Counted from the first letter of the stretch, positions 8,910 through 19,922 are shown. The stretch: DNA of 64,000 nucleotides from Mesorhizobium sp. (GCA_004020545.1 SAQE01000013.1:55875-119874); one strand, 5' to 3'. Notes: generated by a model not told the origin, from the sequence alone. Numbers and translations are program-made.

Positions 8910-10693
8910 CGGGGCGGCCGCGCAAGGGAGCTCCAGTCCGTTTTGCACCAGCCGATGCCATTGCTACCGCACACGCCCGCGATCCGGTCCTCGGTCTGCG
9001 CTTCAACATCGAGGCGCGCTATGGCGGGAGCATCGACGTTGACCTTACCGGCCTGCATCCGCGACCTCTCGCCATCGCATTTGCCGGTGCTCTTCGCCGG
9101 CAGGCGGAGCTTGGTGGTTCGCTGGGGGCGCGGAGTACCATCAAGGGGCATTTAAATGCATGTCTTAGGTTCTTCGCGTATCTGCGCGAGCACTCGAAGG
9201 CAAAAACGCCCGCCGATCTGCGCGCTGACGATATCGACGGATATGAGGATTTCCTCGAAGCCGGCGGGATGAAGCCTATCTACCGGCACATCATTCTTGC
9301 CAAGGCTATTCTCGCCTTGCGCTCGATTGATGCCGACCAACCTGGCCTTCTCGATGAAGGGGTACGGCGTCGGCTAAGTTATACCAGCACACAATCCGCC
9401 GGCCGATCGCAACCGCGCGACGCCTACAGTCCGTACGTCGCAAGGCAGCTTCGCGATGCGGCCCGCGCCGACATCGGCAAGATCTTCAGACGCATCGGGA
9501 AGTCGCTCGATGATGATGAGGGCGACTCCAATCTTCGCAGAGTGACCGACGAAGCGAACGACAGGATCGTGGCCTCGGGCGCGCTCAGCAGCGGGGACAG
9601 AGCCTTCCATCGCTTGTACTTCATGAGGGCACGTCGCGGTCTACCTGTCTCAACCTTGGCCGAAGACATCCACGGTCGTCATCATCTGCGGGCCACCGAC
9701 ATTCCACCGCTTCTGACCTTCCTGTCACTGGAGACCGGCCTGGAGATAGAATGTTGCAAGGCTTTGACGATCGACTGCCTCCAGAACCCCGGACCTGGAA
9801 CCATCGACATAGCCTATATCAAGCGACGCGCCCGAGGTGCTGAGCACAAACATATTCGTGTGCGTGACGGCGGGATCGGAACACCGGGTGGTCTCGTTCG
9901 CAAGCTGATCGAGGTGACGGCCTTTACGAGGCAGTTCGTCCCAAGCGATTGCCTTTGGCTCTATTACTATACCGGCCGGAAGCAACTCCGCGCAGGTGTC
10001 GATCATCCGCATGAACGCGTCGACCAATGGACCGGAAGCCATGGGATCGTCGATGACGATGGCCAGCCTCTTCGGCTCGTTCTTTCGCGATTGCGCAAAA
10101 CCCACAAGGCGATCTGGTATCTGAAGACCGAGGGTCATATGGCCCGCTTTGCGGTCGGGCATACGCCCGAGATTGCCGCTCGACACTATGCGGACATTCC
10201 CTCGCTGCGCCCGCTTCATGAGGCCACCGTGGCGGAGGCATTTTCCGAAGTCGCCGCGGCCGCCGGCCCAATCATATTGGGGCCTCGCGACGAGGATTCC
10301 TGGCGCCAAAGCCACACCGCTTCGGAAGGAAGCAGTGATGTCGACGCGCTTCTAGGCGGCGAACAGGATGTTTGGCTCGCTGCGTGCTCGGGATTTGATC
10401 GCAGTCCTTTCGGAGAGCTGGGATCACCTTGTCCGCAACCGTTCTGGGGCTGTCTCGAATGCCGCAACGCCGTCATCACCGCGCGCAAGCTGCCGGCAAT
10501 CATCGCGTTCCTGTGGTTTATCGAGGAGCAACGGACGGGTCTCCCCGCCGCGGACTGGGCCATGAAGTTCGGCCGCGCGCATCATCGCATCGCGAAGCAG
10601 GTCTTACCTGCTTTCCCGGAGAGTGTAGTTGCCGAAGCTCGCCGCGAGGCGGAAGGGCACGCCCTCTATCTGCCGCCGGAGGCCCGGCAATGA
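8906..10693 (+). CDS. Tyrosine recombinase-like protein, second of trio (active site altered)
   Basis: A 595-residue protein with a phage-integrase-like layout. Early parts include GSLGARSTIKGHLNACLRFF, a core-binding helix set. The catalytic domain is recognisable but degenerate: the place of the first arginine reads ETGLEIECCKAL, with glutamate where TGLR is expected, and the H-x-x-R box reads RLRKTHKAIW. The late VGHTPEIAARHYADI segment, with its histidine and tyrosine, is retained. A C-terminal cysteine-rich part (CPQPFWGCLECRNAV) may bind zinc. It starts at ATG 8906 overlapping the previous stop and ends in an ATGA overlap with the third gene. It may act as an accessory subunit rather than an independent recombinase. 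Confidence 0.75.
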   Translation: MTGRPRKGAPVRFAPADAIATAHARDPVLGLRFNIEARYGGSIDVDLTGLHPRPLAIAFAGALRRQAELGGSLGARSTIKGHLNACLRFFAYLREHSKAKTPADLRADDIDGYEDFLEAGGMKPIYRHIILAKAILALRSIDADQPGLLDEGVRRRLSYTSTQSAGRSQPRDAYSPYVARQLRDAARADIGKIFRRIGKSLDDDEGDSNLRRVTDEANDRIVASGALSSGDRAFHRLYFMRARRGLPVSTLAEDIHGRHHLRATDIPPLLTFLSLETGLEIECCKALTIDCLQNPGPGTIDIAYIKRRARGAEHKHIRVRDGGIGTPGGLVRKLIEVTAFTRQFVPSDCLWLYYYTGRKQLRAGVDHPHERVDQWTGSHGIVDDDGQPLRLVLSRLRKTHKAIWYLKTEGHMARFAVGHTPEIAARHYADIPSLRPLHEATVAEAFSEVAAAAGPIILGPRDEDSWRQSHTASEGSSDVDALLGGEQDVWLAACSGFDRSPFGELGSPCPQPFWGCLECRNAVITARKLPAIIAFLWFIEEQRTGLPAADWAMKFGRAHHRIAKQVLPAFPESVVAEARREAEGHALYLPPEARQ

Positions 10694-12855
10694 TCAGGTT
10701 GGCCGCAGTAGCCTCCACCTCCCGGGAACTCGATCTTCGCCCGGTTCTCGCGTCCGCTCCGTTGAAGCCGGGCTTTGATCGGGACACCCTTTCGCGCTAC
10801 GGCGATCCGAGCTGGGATCTCGGACCGGCCGTATTTCGCGAGAACGCCAGGCGGTGCCATGTCACCGTGCATTTCGGGTCCGTCGAGGATGTGAGTGTTC
10901 GCGAGACGCTTCGCGAGCTTCTCTATGCCCGGCTCAACGTCGACATGCCGGGTCACCGCAAGAAGCTTCCTCCCGGCAGTATCCGGCAGGTTTTCAATCG
11001 TGCGCGACGCTTCTTCGAGTTCGTGCGCGATGAGCTTGGTTCTGTCGATCTTCGCCGTGTCGATCAGCAACTGCTGGATCGCTACGTTCGCCATCTCAAG
11101 ACTGACCGTGCTCGCCGGCCGGTTATAGTCGGCCACCTCCTGGAAGTCCCTGCTGATCTCTATGCCTTTCGCGATTACCTCCCGTCTGGAGGCCTGTACT
11201 TCCGGCCCTGGGGCGGCCAGGCGCCCGCCCGGGTCGCCGGCTATCGCTTTGTTCACGAGAACCTCACGCCACGCATGCCAGAAGAGATCATCTCGCCATT
11301 GCTGGCCTGGTCGAGCCGGTATATCACCCAGTTCGCCTCAGACATCTTCGCCGCCCGTGCAGAGTTGGAGCGATTGGAAGCCCACTGCGCCGCGCTCCTC
11401 CAGTCAGATCAGGCTCTCACATACACGGAACGCCGTAGCCGACAGCGAAGGCGTCTTCAGAACTATTTCGATAAGCTACGAAGCGAAGGCCGTGGCGTGC
11501 CCATCTGGGAGAGCGCGCACAACGGCACCGTTTTGCGGCACCCAGAGACAGGAGACGTATCGCCGCCCGTCAATTCGCACCTGCTTCACCTGCACATTGG
11601 CATCGACGCCCAGGCCGAGCCAAGGATGCATATTCAGCTGACCGGCGGCGCACCTCGCCAGATCAGGGCCGCGTTGCTCGAACTCGGCCTCGAGACAGGT
11701 GGAATGGAGACTCCCATCGCCATTCTACCGGAGACCGGCAAGCCATGGCGGCCCCGCTTCGACGCCAAAACACTGGCGGAGGAAGAGCGGATGCTGCAGG
11801 CGGCAGCCTATATCCTCTGCGCGTACCTGACCGGGATGCGGGACTGCGAGGTCCAGGCGATGCAGCGCGGATGCCTTTCCGTAACGCGCAGCCAAGATGG
11901 CATGGTCATGCGTCATCGCGTTCGCTCGGTTGCCTACAAGGGCAGGTCGAGCCAAGGTGAGCCGGCTGATTGGATTACAATTGAGCCTGTAGCCAAGGCG
12001 ATAGAAGTGCTGGAACGTTTGTCCTTCCGGGCGGCATCCGCGCGCGGGCTCACGACGCTCTGGCCCGTTCTTATCGCAAGGTCCGTTTGCAAGGATCACC
12101 TCTCGGCCGAGATTGTCCGCCAACTCAACCACTTCCGCGACCATCTCAACAACCTGTTCGGCACACCGGATACGCCGGCGGTCCCGAACGGACCAGGTGA
12201 TCAGCCTTGGCGGATCACGACGCGGCAGTTCAGACGCACGATTGCATGGCACATTGCCAACCGTCCCTTCGGCACAATTGCCGGCATGATCCAGTACAAG
12301 CATGCCTCCGTCGCCGCCTTCGAGGGCTATGCCGGCTCCAGCCGATCCGGCTTCCGTGCGGAGGTGCAGAACCAGCGCAGTCTCGGCCAGCTTGATGACC
12401 TGTTGACGTATTTCGATGAGCGGCAGGCCGGGGCGACGTTGTCCGGGCCCGCCGCAGTGCGTGTAGCAAAGACACTCGACGGCATATCAACAGAACTCGG
12501 TCCGCTTCCGGCCATGATCGCTGATCGTGGGCGGCTCCGCACAATGTTAGCGAGCCTCGCGCGGACATTGCATGTCGGAGTGCTGGCCGACTGCTTCTTT
12601 GATCCCGGCACGGCCGCCTGCCTTAAGCAGGCAACGAACATCGACGGCAAGATGCCGCTGACCGCGCTTTGCCAGCCAACCCGCTGCCCCAATGCCTGCA
12701 TCACCGCACGCCATCGGCCAGCTTGGTCACGCTCTGCCGAGGACGCCAAGACCTTGCTGAAGGAGAAGCGTCTGTCGCCTTTGCAACGGACCATCATGAA
12801 GCAGGATCTCCAGCGGATCCAGGCGGTTCTTGATGGCTTAGATCGTCGGACCTGA
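10690..12855 (+). CDS. Tyrosine recombinase-like protein, third of trio
   Basis: A 721-residue protein starting at ATG 10690, inside the stop of the previous gene; the frame is open further upstream but the ATGA overlap fixes the start. The catalytic part includes AYLTGMRDCEVQAM (first arginine), TTRQFRRTIAWH in place of the usual H-x-x-R, and YKHASVAAFEGYAG with the late histidine and a tyrosine. A C-terminal cysteine-bearing segment (CFFDPGTAACL, LCQPTRCPNACIT) looks like a zinc-binding or DNA-end-binding region and also occurs in other large integrase-trio proteins. It probably works in a complex with the two upstream proteins on the element ends. Confidence 0.78.
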   Translation: MIRLAAVASTSRELDLRPVLASAPLKPGFDRDTLSRYGDPSWDLGPAVFRENARRCHVTVHFGSVEDVSVRETLRELLYARLNVDMPGHRKKLPPGSIRQVFNRARRFFEFVRDELGSVDLRRVDQQLLDRYVRHLKTDRARRPVIVGHLLEVPADLYAFRDYLPSGGLYFRPWGGQAPARVAGYRFVHENLTPRMPEEIISPLLAWSSRYITQFASDIFAARAELERLEAHCAALLQSDQALTYTERRSRQRRRLQNYFDKLRSEGRGVPIWESAHNGTVLRHPETGDVSPPVNSHLLHLHIGIDAQAEPRMHIQLTGGAPRQIRAALLELGLETGGMETPIAILPETGKPWRPRFDAKTLAEEERMLQAAAYILCAYLTGMRDCEVQAMQRGCLSVTRSQDGMVMRHRVRSVAYKGRSSQGEPADWITIEPVAKAIEVLERLSFRAASARGLTTLWPVLIARSVCKDHLSAEIVRQLNHFRDHLNNLFGTPDTPAVPNGPGDQPWRITTRQFRRTIAWHIANRPFGTIAGMIQYKHASVAAFEGYAGSSRSGFRAEVQNQRSLGQLDDLLTYFDERQAGATLSGPAAVRVAKTLDGISTELGPLPAMIADRGRLRTMLASLARTLHVGVLADCFFDPGTAACLKQATNIDGKMPLTALCQPTRCPNACITARHRPAWSRSAEDAKTLLKEKRLSPLQRTIMKQDLQRIQAVLDGLDRRT

Positions 12856-13072
12856 GGCGGTGTGGCGGTTCGCGTGCGGCCCAATGATCGGATGTCCCGT
12901 CGGACCAACCCCGGCGTGCGGCGGAGCGCGCGATGTCAGGTCCGCCCGCGCAACGGCTGATCGCCGTCCTTCGCTCCGCTGCGGCTCTTCGAGTGCGCGG
13001 TCGGCCCTTAGGCCATCGCAGATGGCTGCTCCGCCGCCGGGGATTGGCCCCGGCGGGACAGGAGTTCCGACG

Positions 13073-13951
13073 ATGGACACGCAAAACCGCACCGACGTTT
13101 ATACCCGCATCACCTCCGAGATCATTGCCGCCATCGAGGCCGGCGCCGGCGAATGGCGGATGCCCTGGCACCACGATGGAAGCTCGATTGCTCGCCCAAC
13201 CAACATCTCTTCCGGAAAGGCCTATCGCGGCGTCAATACGCTCGCTCTTTGGATCGCAGCTCAGGCTCACGGCTTTGGAAGCGGCATCTGGGGCACATAC
13301 CGGCAATGGCAGGCGCTTGACGCCCAGGTCCGCAAGGGCGAACGCGCAACGACCGTCGTGCTCTGGAAGGAGTTTGCCGCACACAGTGACGATGATGCAG
13401 TCGGCGACGATGAGCACCCCCAGCGACGCCTCTTCGCGCGCGCCTTCTCGGTCTTCAACAGCTCTCAGGTCGAGGGCTTCACGCCTTCCGCCGCTCCAAT
13501 CCTGCCTGACTCTGAACGAGTCCCGCATGCCGATGCCTTCATCAGTGCGCTCGGCATCCCAGTTACTTTTGGCGCGAGCGCTGCATACTACCGCATCGAT
13601 CTCGACCGAATCTTTATGCCGGACTTCAATCGCTTCCGCGATGCGGTCGCTCACGTCGGGACTTATGTCCACGAGGCCGCGCATGCCACGGGCTCTAAGC
13701 ATCGGCTCGATCGAGACTTCACCAAACGCTTCACCCGCCAGGCTTTGGCAGTCGAAGAACTGACCGCCGAACTTGCTGCAGCCTATATTTTAGCCGATCT
13801 GGGCCTGGCGCATCATCCCCGTCCTGACCACGCAGCCTATGTGGCATCCTGGCTGTCGGTGCTGAAGGACGACCCGCGGGCGATTTTCACTGCCGCAAGC
13901 AAAGCGCAGGCTGCCGCTGACTGGATGCACGCGCGACAGCCGCCGAGCTGA
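13073..13951 (+). CDS. ArdC-like antirestriction protein carried by the element
   Basis: A 292-residue product from ATG 13073, behind GGAG at 13061. The N-terminal ssDNA-binding domain is recognisable: VYTRITSEIIAAIEAG, WRMPWHH, KAYRGVNTLALW, VRKGERATTVVLWKEF. A zincin motif HEAAHATG follows, then EELTAELAAAYILADLG and a SWLSVLKDDPRAIF tail. It is complete, unlike the interrupted copy, and is clearly diverged from it, so it is not a duplicate made during insertion. The gene lies between the recombinase trio and the right end, in the position of a passenger. It may shield the element or its host ICE from restriction during transfer. A 217-bp gap separates it from the trio. Confidence 0.82.
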   Translation: MDTQNRTDVYTRITSEIIAAIEAGAGEWRMPWHHDGSSIARPTNISSGKAYRGVNTLALWIAAQAHGFGSGIWGTYRQWQALDAQVRKGERATTVVLWKEFAAHSDDDAVGDDEHPQRRLFARAFSVFNSSQVEGFTPSAAPILPDSERVPHADAFISALGIPVTFGASAAYYRIDLDRIFMPDFNRFRDAVAHVGTYVHEAAHATGSKHRLDRDFTKRFTRQALAVEELTAELAAAYILADLGLAHHPRPDHAAYVASWLSVLKDDPRAIFTAASKAQAAADWMHARQPPS

Positions 13952-14084
13952 GCGCCACGTCGCCTTAGGGCCGCCACCGACGCGCAGCCATGGCCTTTTC
14001 ACCTTGGCTGCCGCCCAGCCCGCGAGGATCCAAAACGCTGAGGCCTGAAACTCCGATTCCGCGATAGCCACGATCGTCAGGCTT

Positions 14085-14098
14085 GACTGTCAGGATAT
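14085..14098 (-). repeat. Right terminal inverted repeat
   Basis: GACTGTCAGGATAT on the plus strand, the inverted partner of 7322-7335. It is followed directly by the second GTCGC. Confidence 0.7.
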
Positions 14099-14350
14099 GT
14101 CGCGGAAATCGCATCAGCCTTCATCTGCAGCAGTCTCGGCATCGAGCCGACCGTGCGTCATGCCGACTACATCGGCTCATGGCTGACGGTTTTGCGCGAG
14201 GACAACCGCGCCATCTTCCGCGCTGCCAGCCATGCCTCGAAAGCCGCCGATTTCCTGCTTGGCCTCAATGCCGATGTCGAAGGCGAGGCACATGCCGAAA
14301 CCGCCCATGGGAGCGCGCAATCCTCACACGCGACCGCCTTGCGCCTCTGA
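14099..14350 (+). pseudogene. ardC: ArdC-like antirestriction protein, 3' part (interrupted)
   Basis: Begins at the second GTCGC. The frame reads VAEIASAFICSSLG, then VRHADYIGSWLTVLREDNRA and FRAASHASKAADFLL, ending at 14348-14350. These are the last conserved segments of ArdC proteins and directly continue the 5' part that ends at 7320. With the 5' part this would give a protein of roughly 335 residues, the normal family length. It has no start of its own. Confidence 0.85.
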
Positions 14351-14452
14351 TGACGCAAAAGCCGCGCGCAACCAACTCGACAGTTCTCTTTGAGGTTGCG
14401 CTAACGCCGATGGCCGGCGTTGGCGCCGATCGTTTATCGGACCGAGGTTCGC

Positions 14453-14479
14453 AAAAAAGGGCGGCATTGCTGCCGCCCT
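14453..14479 (-). terminator. Rho-independent terminator of groES-groEL
   Basis: Read on the minus strand: AGGGCGGCAG, loop, then TGCCGCCCT running into six T residues. The stem is perfect and lies about 30 bp after the groEL stop, as expected for the end of this operon. Confidence 0.88.
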
Positions 14480-14506
14480 CTCGTTGCGAAAGCTGCCAGA
14501 GCTGGA

Positions 14507-16512
<2,006 letters not shown>

Positions 16513-16552
16513 TTTCGGATTTTTCCCTGGTGCGGATGTTGAGGGGTTTTTG

Positions 16553-16579
16553 TTAGCACTCGCGATGGACGAGTGCTAA
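16553..16579 (-). promoter_or_regulatory. CIRCE operator (HrcA site)
   Basis: TTAGCACTC, nine bases, GAGTGCTAA: a perfect CIRCE inverted repeat 40 bp before groES. HrcA is known to bind this element and to repress groESL until heat stress. No hrcA gene is in the window, so the repressor must be chromosomal. Confidence 0.95.
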
Positions 16580-16613
16580 CGCGATAGTGAGGTAGGCTGT
16601 AAGCGGGCACTCG

Positions 16614-16922
16614 TCAAGACGGACGAGGGCAGGCGAGGAGCTCTGGCCCCCTCCCCGGTGGAACCCAACGCATACGCGCATCCGCGTTGATGGCTGCGAG
16701 CCCCACATTTCCATTGAATTCGGCGTCATGACGCCAACTTGCGCGCGCCGCTTCCAAGTCGTCAGTCGTGCTGCCGTCAGCACGAACATAGGGCTGCGCT
16801 TCACTTCCCGTCGAAGCCGCGGCAAGCAGCGTCGCCGTCAGCACGCTCCTTTGCAGATGCTTGCCAAAGGTGGACAGTGAGCGCACCTGCGCCGGGCTGT
16901 TGGTGCGAACGTAAGACGTCAT
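16614..16922 (-). pseudogene. N-terminal fragment of an S8-type secreted peptidase/autotransporter
   Basis: ATG 16920-16922 follows a strong AAGGAG. The 102-residue product has a signal-like segment (LQRSVLTATLLAAASTGSEA) followed by DLEAARASWRHDAEFNGN and VGLAAINADA. In S8-family autotransporter peptidases an SWR-EFN-xWGLGAI segment sits just before the catalytic aspartate, so this looks like the start of such a protein. The catalytic domain is missing and the frame ends in unrelated sequence. The similarity is recalled, not searched. Confidence 0.4.
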
Positions 16923-17932
16923 TGACAACTCCTTTTTGCAAGTCGAGCCCTTCTCCACCTTCGGCCGCCGTCGACGCGAAGAAGTCCGCATCGCGTTGAT
17001 GACGAGCTGCGAAAAAGAGAAAGATGTGTTTGATGGCTGCGGTCCCAACGGTGCCTTCAGATTTGAGATCACTTCCGCCGCGAGCGGCTGAAGCTCCTCG
17101 CAACGTCACAATCGAATCTGCTGCCAAGCCTCCAGGAAAGGAGAGCATTGCTCATCTCGCGCTTGTGCATGCAGTCAACCTTCGATCCGTGTTGCCACAT
17201 CTCAAGTGCAAATGCCGTGCCAAAGCTCACTGGGTAGTGAACGCATGGCTCTCCCTGAAAACCTCACAAATCCAGCATGGTCAATTGTGCGGAACCCGAC
17301 ATGCGTCTTCTGCCACTGTCAGCTTTCGGACAGGCATGACGCGTTTCGCGCCGACCACCGGTCGATCGGTTTTGGGGCCGGTCTGTTCGCCTCATAAGAG
17401 CGCGTCACGTTGCGTAGCGGTTTCCCGAGCGCCGCCACATGACACTGGACCTGCAGGTAGCACCGGCTTCTCATCCAGCCTTGCTTTGGCCCCTTCGCGT
17501 ATCAAATTCCCGCTGGCGAGCCCTGCTTTCATAGATCGCACCATGCCGGATGTCTGCTCTGGCGCCCGACCCGCTGGCACGATCTCGATCCGGCATAAGG
17601 GCGCAGCATCTTTGCAGGCCGTTTCATCCCGGCGTCCTGCTTGGCTGAAAGACCGCACTTGGCGAGCGGTCTCCATGCTCTCTCCAAGGACCATCCCTGC
17701 GGCTGGCTTGTCGACCTATGGGCGGGTCCGGCCGCCCGAAACCCTCGCCATCAGCTTTTTTCCCCGCCGCCTGCGGCGGCTTCCTCGCGCCGCTTCGCTC
17801 ACAAAAAAGCTGCCCGCTCGGATCCTTCGCTGTCGCTGCGGCCCTGTCGGATTCAGGCGGTCCTGACGCGCCCATTACGGTGCGCCATCGCAGGGGATGG
17901 TCCCCGGCGAAACCACAAAAGGAGACTTCGAA
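16923..17932. other. One-kilobase region without a supported gene
   Basis: Long frames occur on both strands, including one of 280 codons on the plus strand from 17024, but they have no family pattern, no clear start and a composition expected of chance frames in GC-rich DNA. GGAGAC at 17921 is the ribosome-binding site of the next gene. Confidence 0.4.
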
Positions 17933-18256
17933 ATGACCGCGATCGGTTACGTCAACAAGCAGGAAAACGGCGCCTACAAGGGCCAGCTCAAGACGCTCAG
18001 CGTCCGCGCCGACATCGATATCGTCCCCAACCAGGCCAAGAGCGCCGACAACCATCCCGACTTCCGGGTGCTTACGCAAGGAGTCGAAGTTGGCGCCGGC
18101 TGGATCCGCACCGGCGAGACTTCCGGCAAGGATTATGTGAGCCTGTCGATTGCAGCGCCGGAGTTCGGACCGCGCAAGCTCTACGCCAATCTCGGCCGCG
18201 CCGCCGGCCAGGACGATCACGACACCTACGCCATCATCTGGAACCCGGCCGACTGA
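17933..18256 (+). CDS. DUF736-family protein
   Basis: A 107-residue protein from ATG 17933, behind AAAAGGAGAC. It begins MTAIGYVNKQENGAYKGQL, has KTLSVRADIDIVPN, WIRTGETSGKDYVSLSI and ends DTYAIIWNPAD, the standard DUF736 layout. These small proteins are very common on alphaproteobacterial plasmids and ICEs, normally near transfer genes. Their function is unknown; the fold looks like a single-stranded-DNA-binding or beta-rich domain, which is speculation. It precedes the rdfS transfer operon on the same strand. Confidence 0.9.
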   Translation: MTAIGYVNKQENGAYKGQLKTLSVRADIDIVPNQAKSADNHPDFRVLTQGVEVGAGWIRTGETSGKDYVSLSIAAPEFGPRKLYANLGRAAGQDDHDTYAIIWNPAD

Positions 18257-18268
18257 CCGGCCGAGATA

Positions 18269-18300
18269 GAGCCTCGCGCCGCAGCCCCGGCGCGGGGCTC
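18269..18300 (+). terminator. Strong hairpin after the DUF736 gene
   Basis: GAGCCTCGCGCC and GGCGCGGGGCTC form a stem around an eight-base loop, 12 bp after the stop. No T-run follows, so termination here is uncertain. Confidence 0.4.
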
Positions 18301-18436
18301 ATTCCCAGGAGTTCCACCCAAACCCCGTCCGCCCTAAAGGGCGGCGAAAACTCTCCCCCGACTCTTCGCCCGTCCCCGAGACGATCTCCCTCGCCCATCC
18401 TCGCCCTCGCTTGTCCGAAGCGAAACGAGGATCATC

Positions 18437-18706
18437 ATGGACGACGAAAACGAACGCGCGGCCCGCGCGAAAAAGGGCAGCCCGTTTCTCAGCACAGCCC
18501 AAGCCGCCTTCTATATCGGGCTCTCCCAGCGCACGCTCGAAAAGATGCGGCTCAAGGGCGGCGGCCCGAAATTCCGCAAGCACGGCCGCTATGTCCGCTA
18601 TCACATCGACGAACTCGACCATTGGTCGAAAGGACACCCGCAGCACTCCACCGCCGGCGATGGCAAGGCCGGTTCCGGCCAGGGCGGCACGGGAGGCCGT
18701 TCATGA
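18437..18706 (+). CDS. rdfS: RdfS-like excisionase (recombination directionality factor)
   Basis: An 89-residue winged-helix (HTH_17/MerR-like) protein. Residues 17-66 hold the DNA-binding domain: FLSTAQAAFYIGLSQRTLEK, KGGGPKFRKHGRYVRYH, IDELDHWS. It overlaps traF by four bases and is followed by the transglycosylase and rlxS. In ICEMlSym of M. loti R7A the order rdfS-traF-msi107-rlxS is established, and RdfS there turns the IntS integrase to excision. Sequence type and gene order agree, hence the name. In R7A this operon is activated by the quorum-sensing output FseA; no fseA is in this window. Confidence 0.82.
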   Translation: MDDENERAARAKKGSPFLSTAQAAFYIGLSQRTLEKMRLKGGGPKFRKHGRYVRYHIDELDHWSKGHPQHSTAGDGKAGSGQGGTGGRS

Positions 18707-19251
18707 GGCGGCGCCCTTCCATCCATCTGATCGGCAGCCGCCTGAGGCGTGTTCGAGCCCGTAAGACGGTCGCCTTGGCCGCGGCCGGTCTCGGTCTTTT
18801 GGGCTTCACGGCGCTGGGAAAGCCCACCCCTTGGCTGGTCTGGAACGCCTCGGCCAGCGCGCCGATCGGCCTTTACCGCATCGCTGCGGGAGCGCTGGCG
18901 CGTGGCGATCTCGTGCTCGTGCGCCCGCCTGAATACGCGGCGTATCTCGCCGCCGAGCGCAGCTATCTGCCTCGCAATGTGCCGCTGGCAAAACGTCTTG
19001 CAGCGCTGCCGGACGATAATGTCTGCGCCTTCAATGACGCCATCATCATCGGCGGCGACATCGTCGCGCGCCGGCTCAAAATCGACGCCGAAGGCCGACC
19101 TTTGCCATGGTGGAACGGCTGCCGAGCGCTCGGGGATAACGAGGTTTTCCTGCTCGGCAGCGACAAAAACCGCTCCTTCGACAGCCGCTATTTCGGGCCT
19201 GTTCCCACTCAAAATGTCATCGGGAGGCTCGTACCGCTATGGACCGAGTGA
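18703..19251 (+). CDS. traF: Conjugal transfer peptidase TraF (S26 family)
   Basis: A 182-residue membrane-anchored signal-peptidase-like enzyme. One N-terminal transmembrane segment (TVALAAAGLGLLGFTALG, residues about 22-39) is followed by NASASAPIGLYR, with the catalytic serine (S52), and PLAKRLAALP, with the general-base lysine (K97). A late segment GSDKNRSFDSRYFGPV matches the family. TraF proteins mature and cyclise the TrbC pilin. The ATG at 18703 lies inside the rdfS stop, and its end overlaps the next gene by 13 bases, so the operon is tightly coupled. TrbC is encoded 18 kb downstream. Confidence 0.88.
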   Translation: MRRRPSIHLIGSRLRRVRARKTVALAAAGLGLLGFTALGKPTPWLVWNASASAPIGLYRIAAGALARGDLVLVRPPEYAAYLAAERSYLPRNVPLAKRLAALPDDNVCAFNDAIIIGGDIVARRLKIDAEGRPLPWWNGCRALGDNEVFLLGSDKNRSFDSRYFGPVPTQNVIGRLVPLWTE

Positions 19252-19922
19252 CCCTCCTCTTGTTGGGCATGATCGCCATTGCGCCATGCGCCTGTTCCGC
19301 CTCGACCGGCGCTGAGCCGGTCGCCATCTCCCAAAGTCCGCAGCTGCGAAAGTGGCAGACGTTGGTATCGGAAGCAAGCCGGCGCTTCCATATTCCCCAA
19401 GCCTGGATCTATGCCGTCATGGCTGCCGAAAGCGGCGGCAAGACAATGCGCGGCGGCCGCCCCATCACCTCCCCCGCTGGCGCCATGGGCCTCATGCAGG
19501 TGATGCCCGGCACCTATGAGGAGATGCGGGTCGAACACGGCCTTGGGCCTAACCCCCACGATCCGCGCGACAATATCCTGGCCGGCACGGCCTATCTCAG
19601 CGCCATGTATGACCGCTTCGGATTTCCTGGCCTGTTTGGCGCCTACAATGCCGGTCCCGAGCGCTACGACGAGCATTTGAAGCGTGGCAAACCGCTGCCA
19701 GAAGAGACCGTCGAGTACCTCGACCAACTCAAGGCGGCCGGAGTTTCGGCGGCCGACATCGAGGCGTTCGAAAGCCAATCTGTCGCTCCAAAGGCGCAAA
19801 TCGCTCCTCTCGGACGGTCGCTGTTCTTCATTCATGACGGTGTTCACTCAGGCGTGCGAAACGGCGATCTCTTCGTGCCGCTCGGCAAGGACGGCGCGCA
19901 GCCGAAGGAGCCGGTGCGTTAG
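19239..19922 (+). CDS. VirB1-like lytic transglycosylase of the transfer operon
   Basis: A 227-residue secreted protein. A lipoprotein-like signal (LLLLGMIAIAPCACS) is followed by an SLT domain: QAWIYAVMAAESGG with the catalytic glutamate (E64), then SPAGAMGLMQVMPGTYEEM and GAYNAGPERY. Such enzymes cut peptidoglycan locally to let a type IV secretion channel pass. The gene lies between traF and rlxS, the place of msi107 in ICEMlSym R7A. It starts at ATG 19239 inside traF. Confidence 0.88.
   Translation: MDRVTLLLLGMIAIAPCACSASTGAEPVAISQSPQLRKWQTLVSEASRRFHIPQAWIYAVMAAESGGKTMRGGRPITSPAGAMGLMQVMPGTYEEMRVEHGLGPNPHDPRDNILAGTAYLSAMYDRFGFPGLFGAYNAGPERYDEHLKRGKPLPEETVEYLDQLKAAGVSAADIEAFESQSVAPKAQIAPLGRSLFFIHDGVHSGVRNGDLFVPLGKDGAQPKEPVR

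Larger units (their letters stand above)
7321..14098 (+). mobile_element. Three-recombinase (RIT/Tn554-like) element inserted in ardC
   Basis: A 6778-bp insertion bounded by GTCGC repeats, with imperfect 14-bp terminal inverted repeats (TTATCTTGACAGTC left; ATATCCTGACAGTC on the other strand right; 12 of 14 match). It carries three tyrosine-recombinase genes joined by ATGA overlaps, followed by a second ardC-like gene. Tandem recombinase trios bounded by inverted repeats are known as RIT elements; Tn554 also uses three genes. The proteins here (464, 595 and 721 residues) are larger than I remember for classical RIT proteins, so the exact class is left open. The passenger ArdC gene makes it a cargo-bearing form. 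Confidence 0.8.

Noticed and set aside
10429-10689. Upstream extension of the third recombinase
   Set aside because: It overlaps the second recombinase; the ATGA overlap at 10690 matches the coupling seen between the first two genes.
17641-19251. 536-codon plus-strand frame covering the DUF736 and rdfS region
   Set aside because: Only its last part is real (traF, from 18703). The rest is an out-of-frame reading of DUF736 and rdfS, rich in Arg/Pro.
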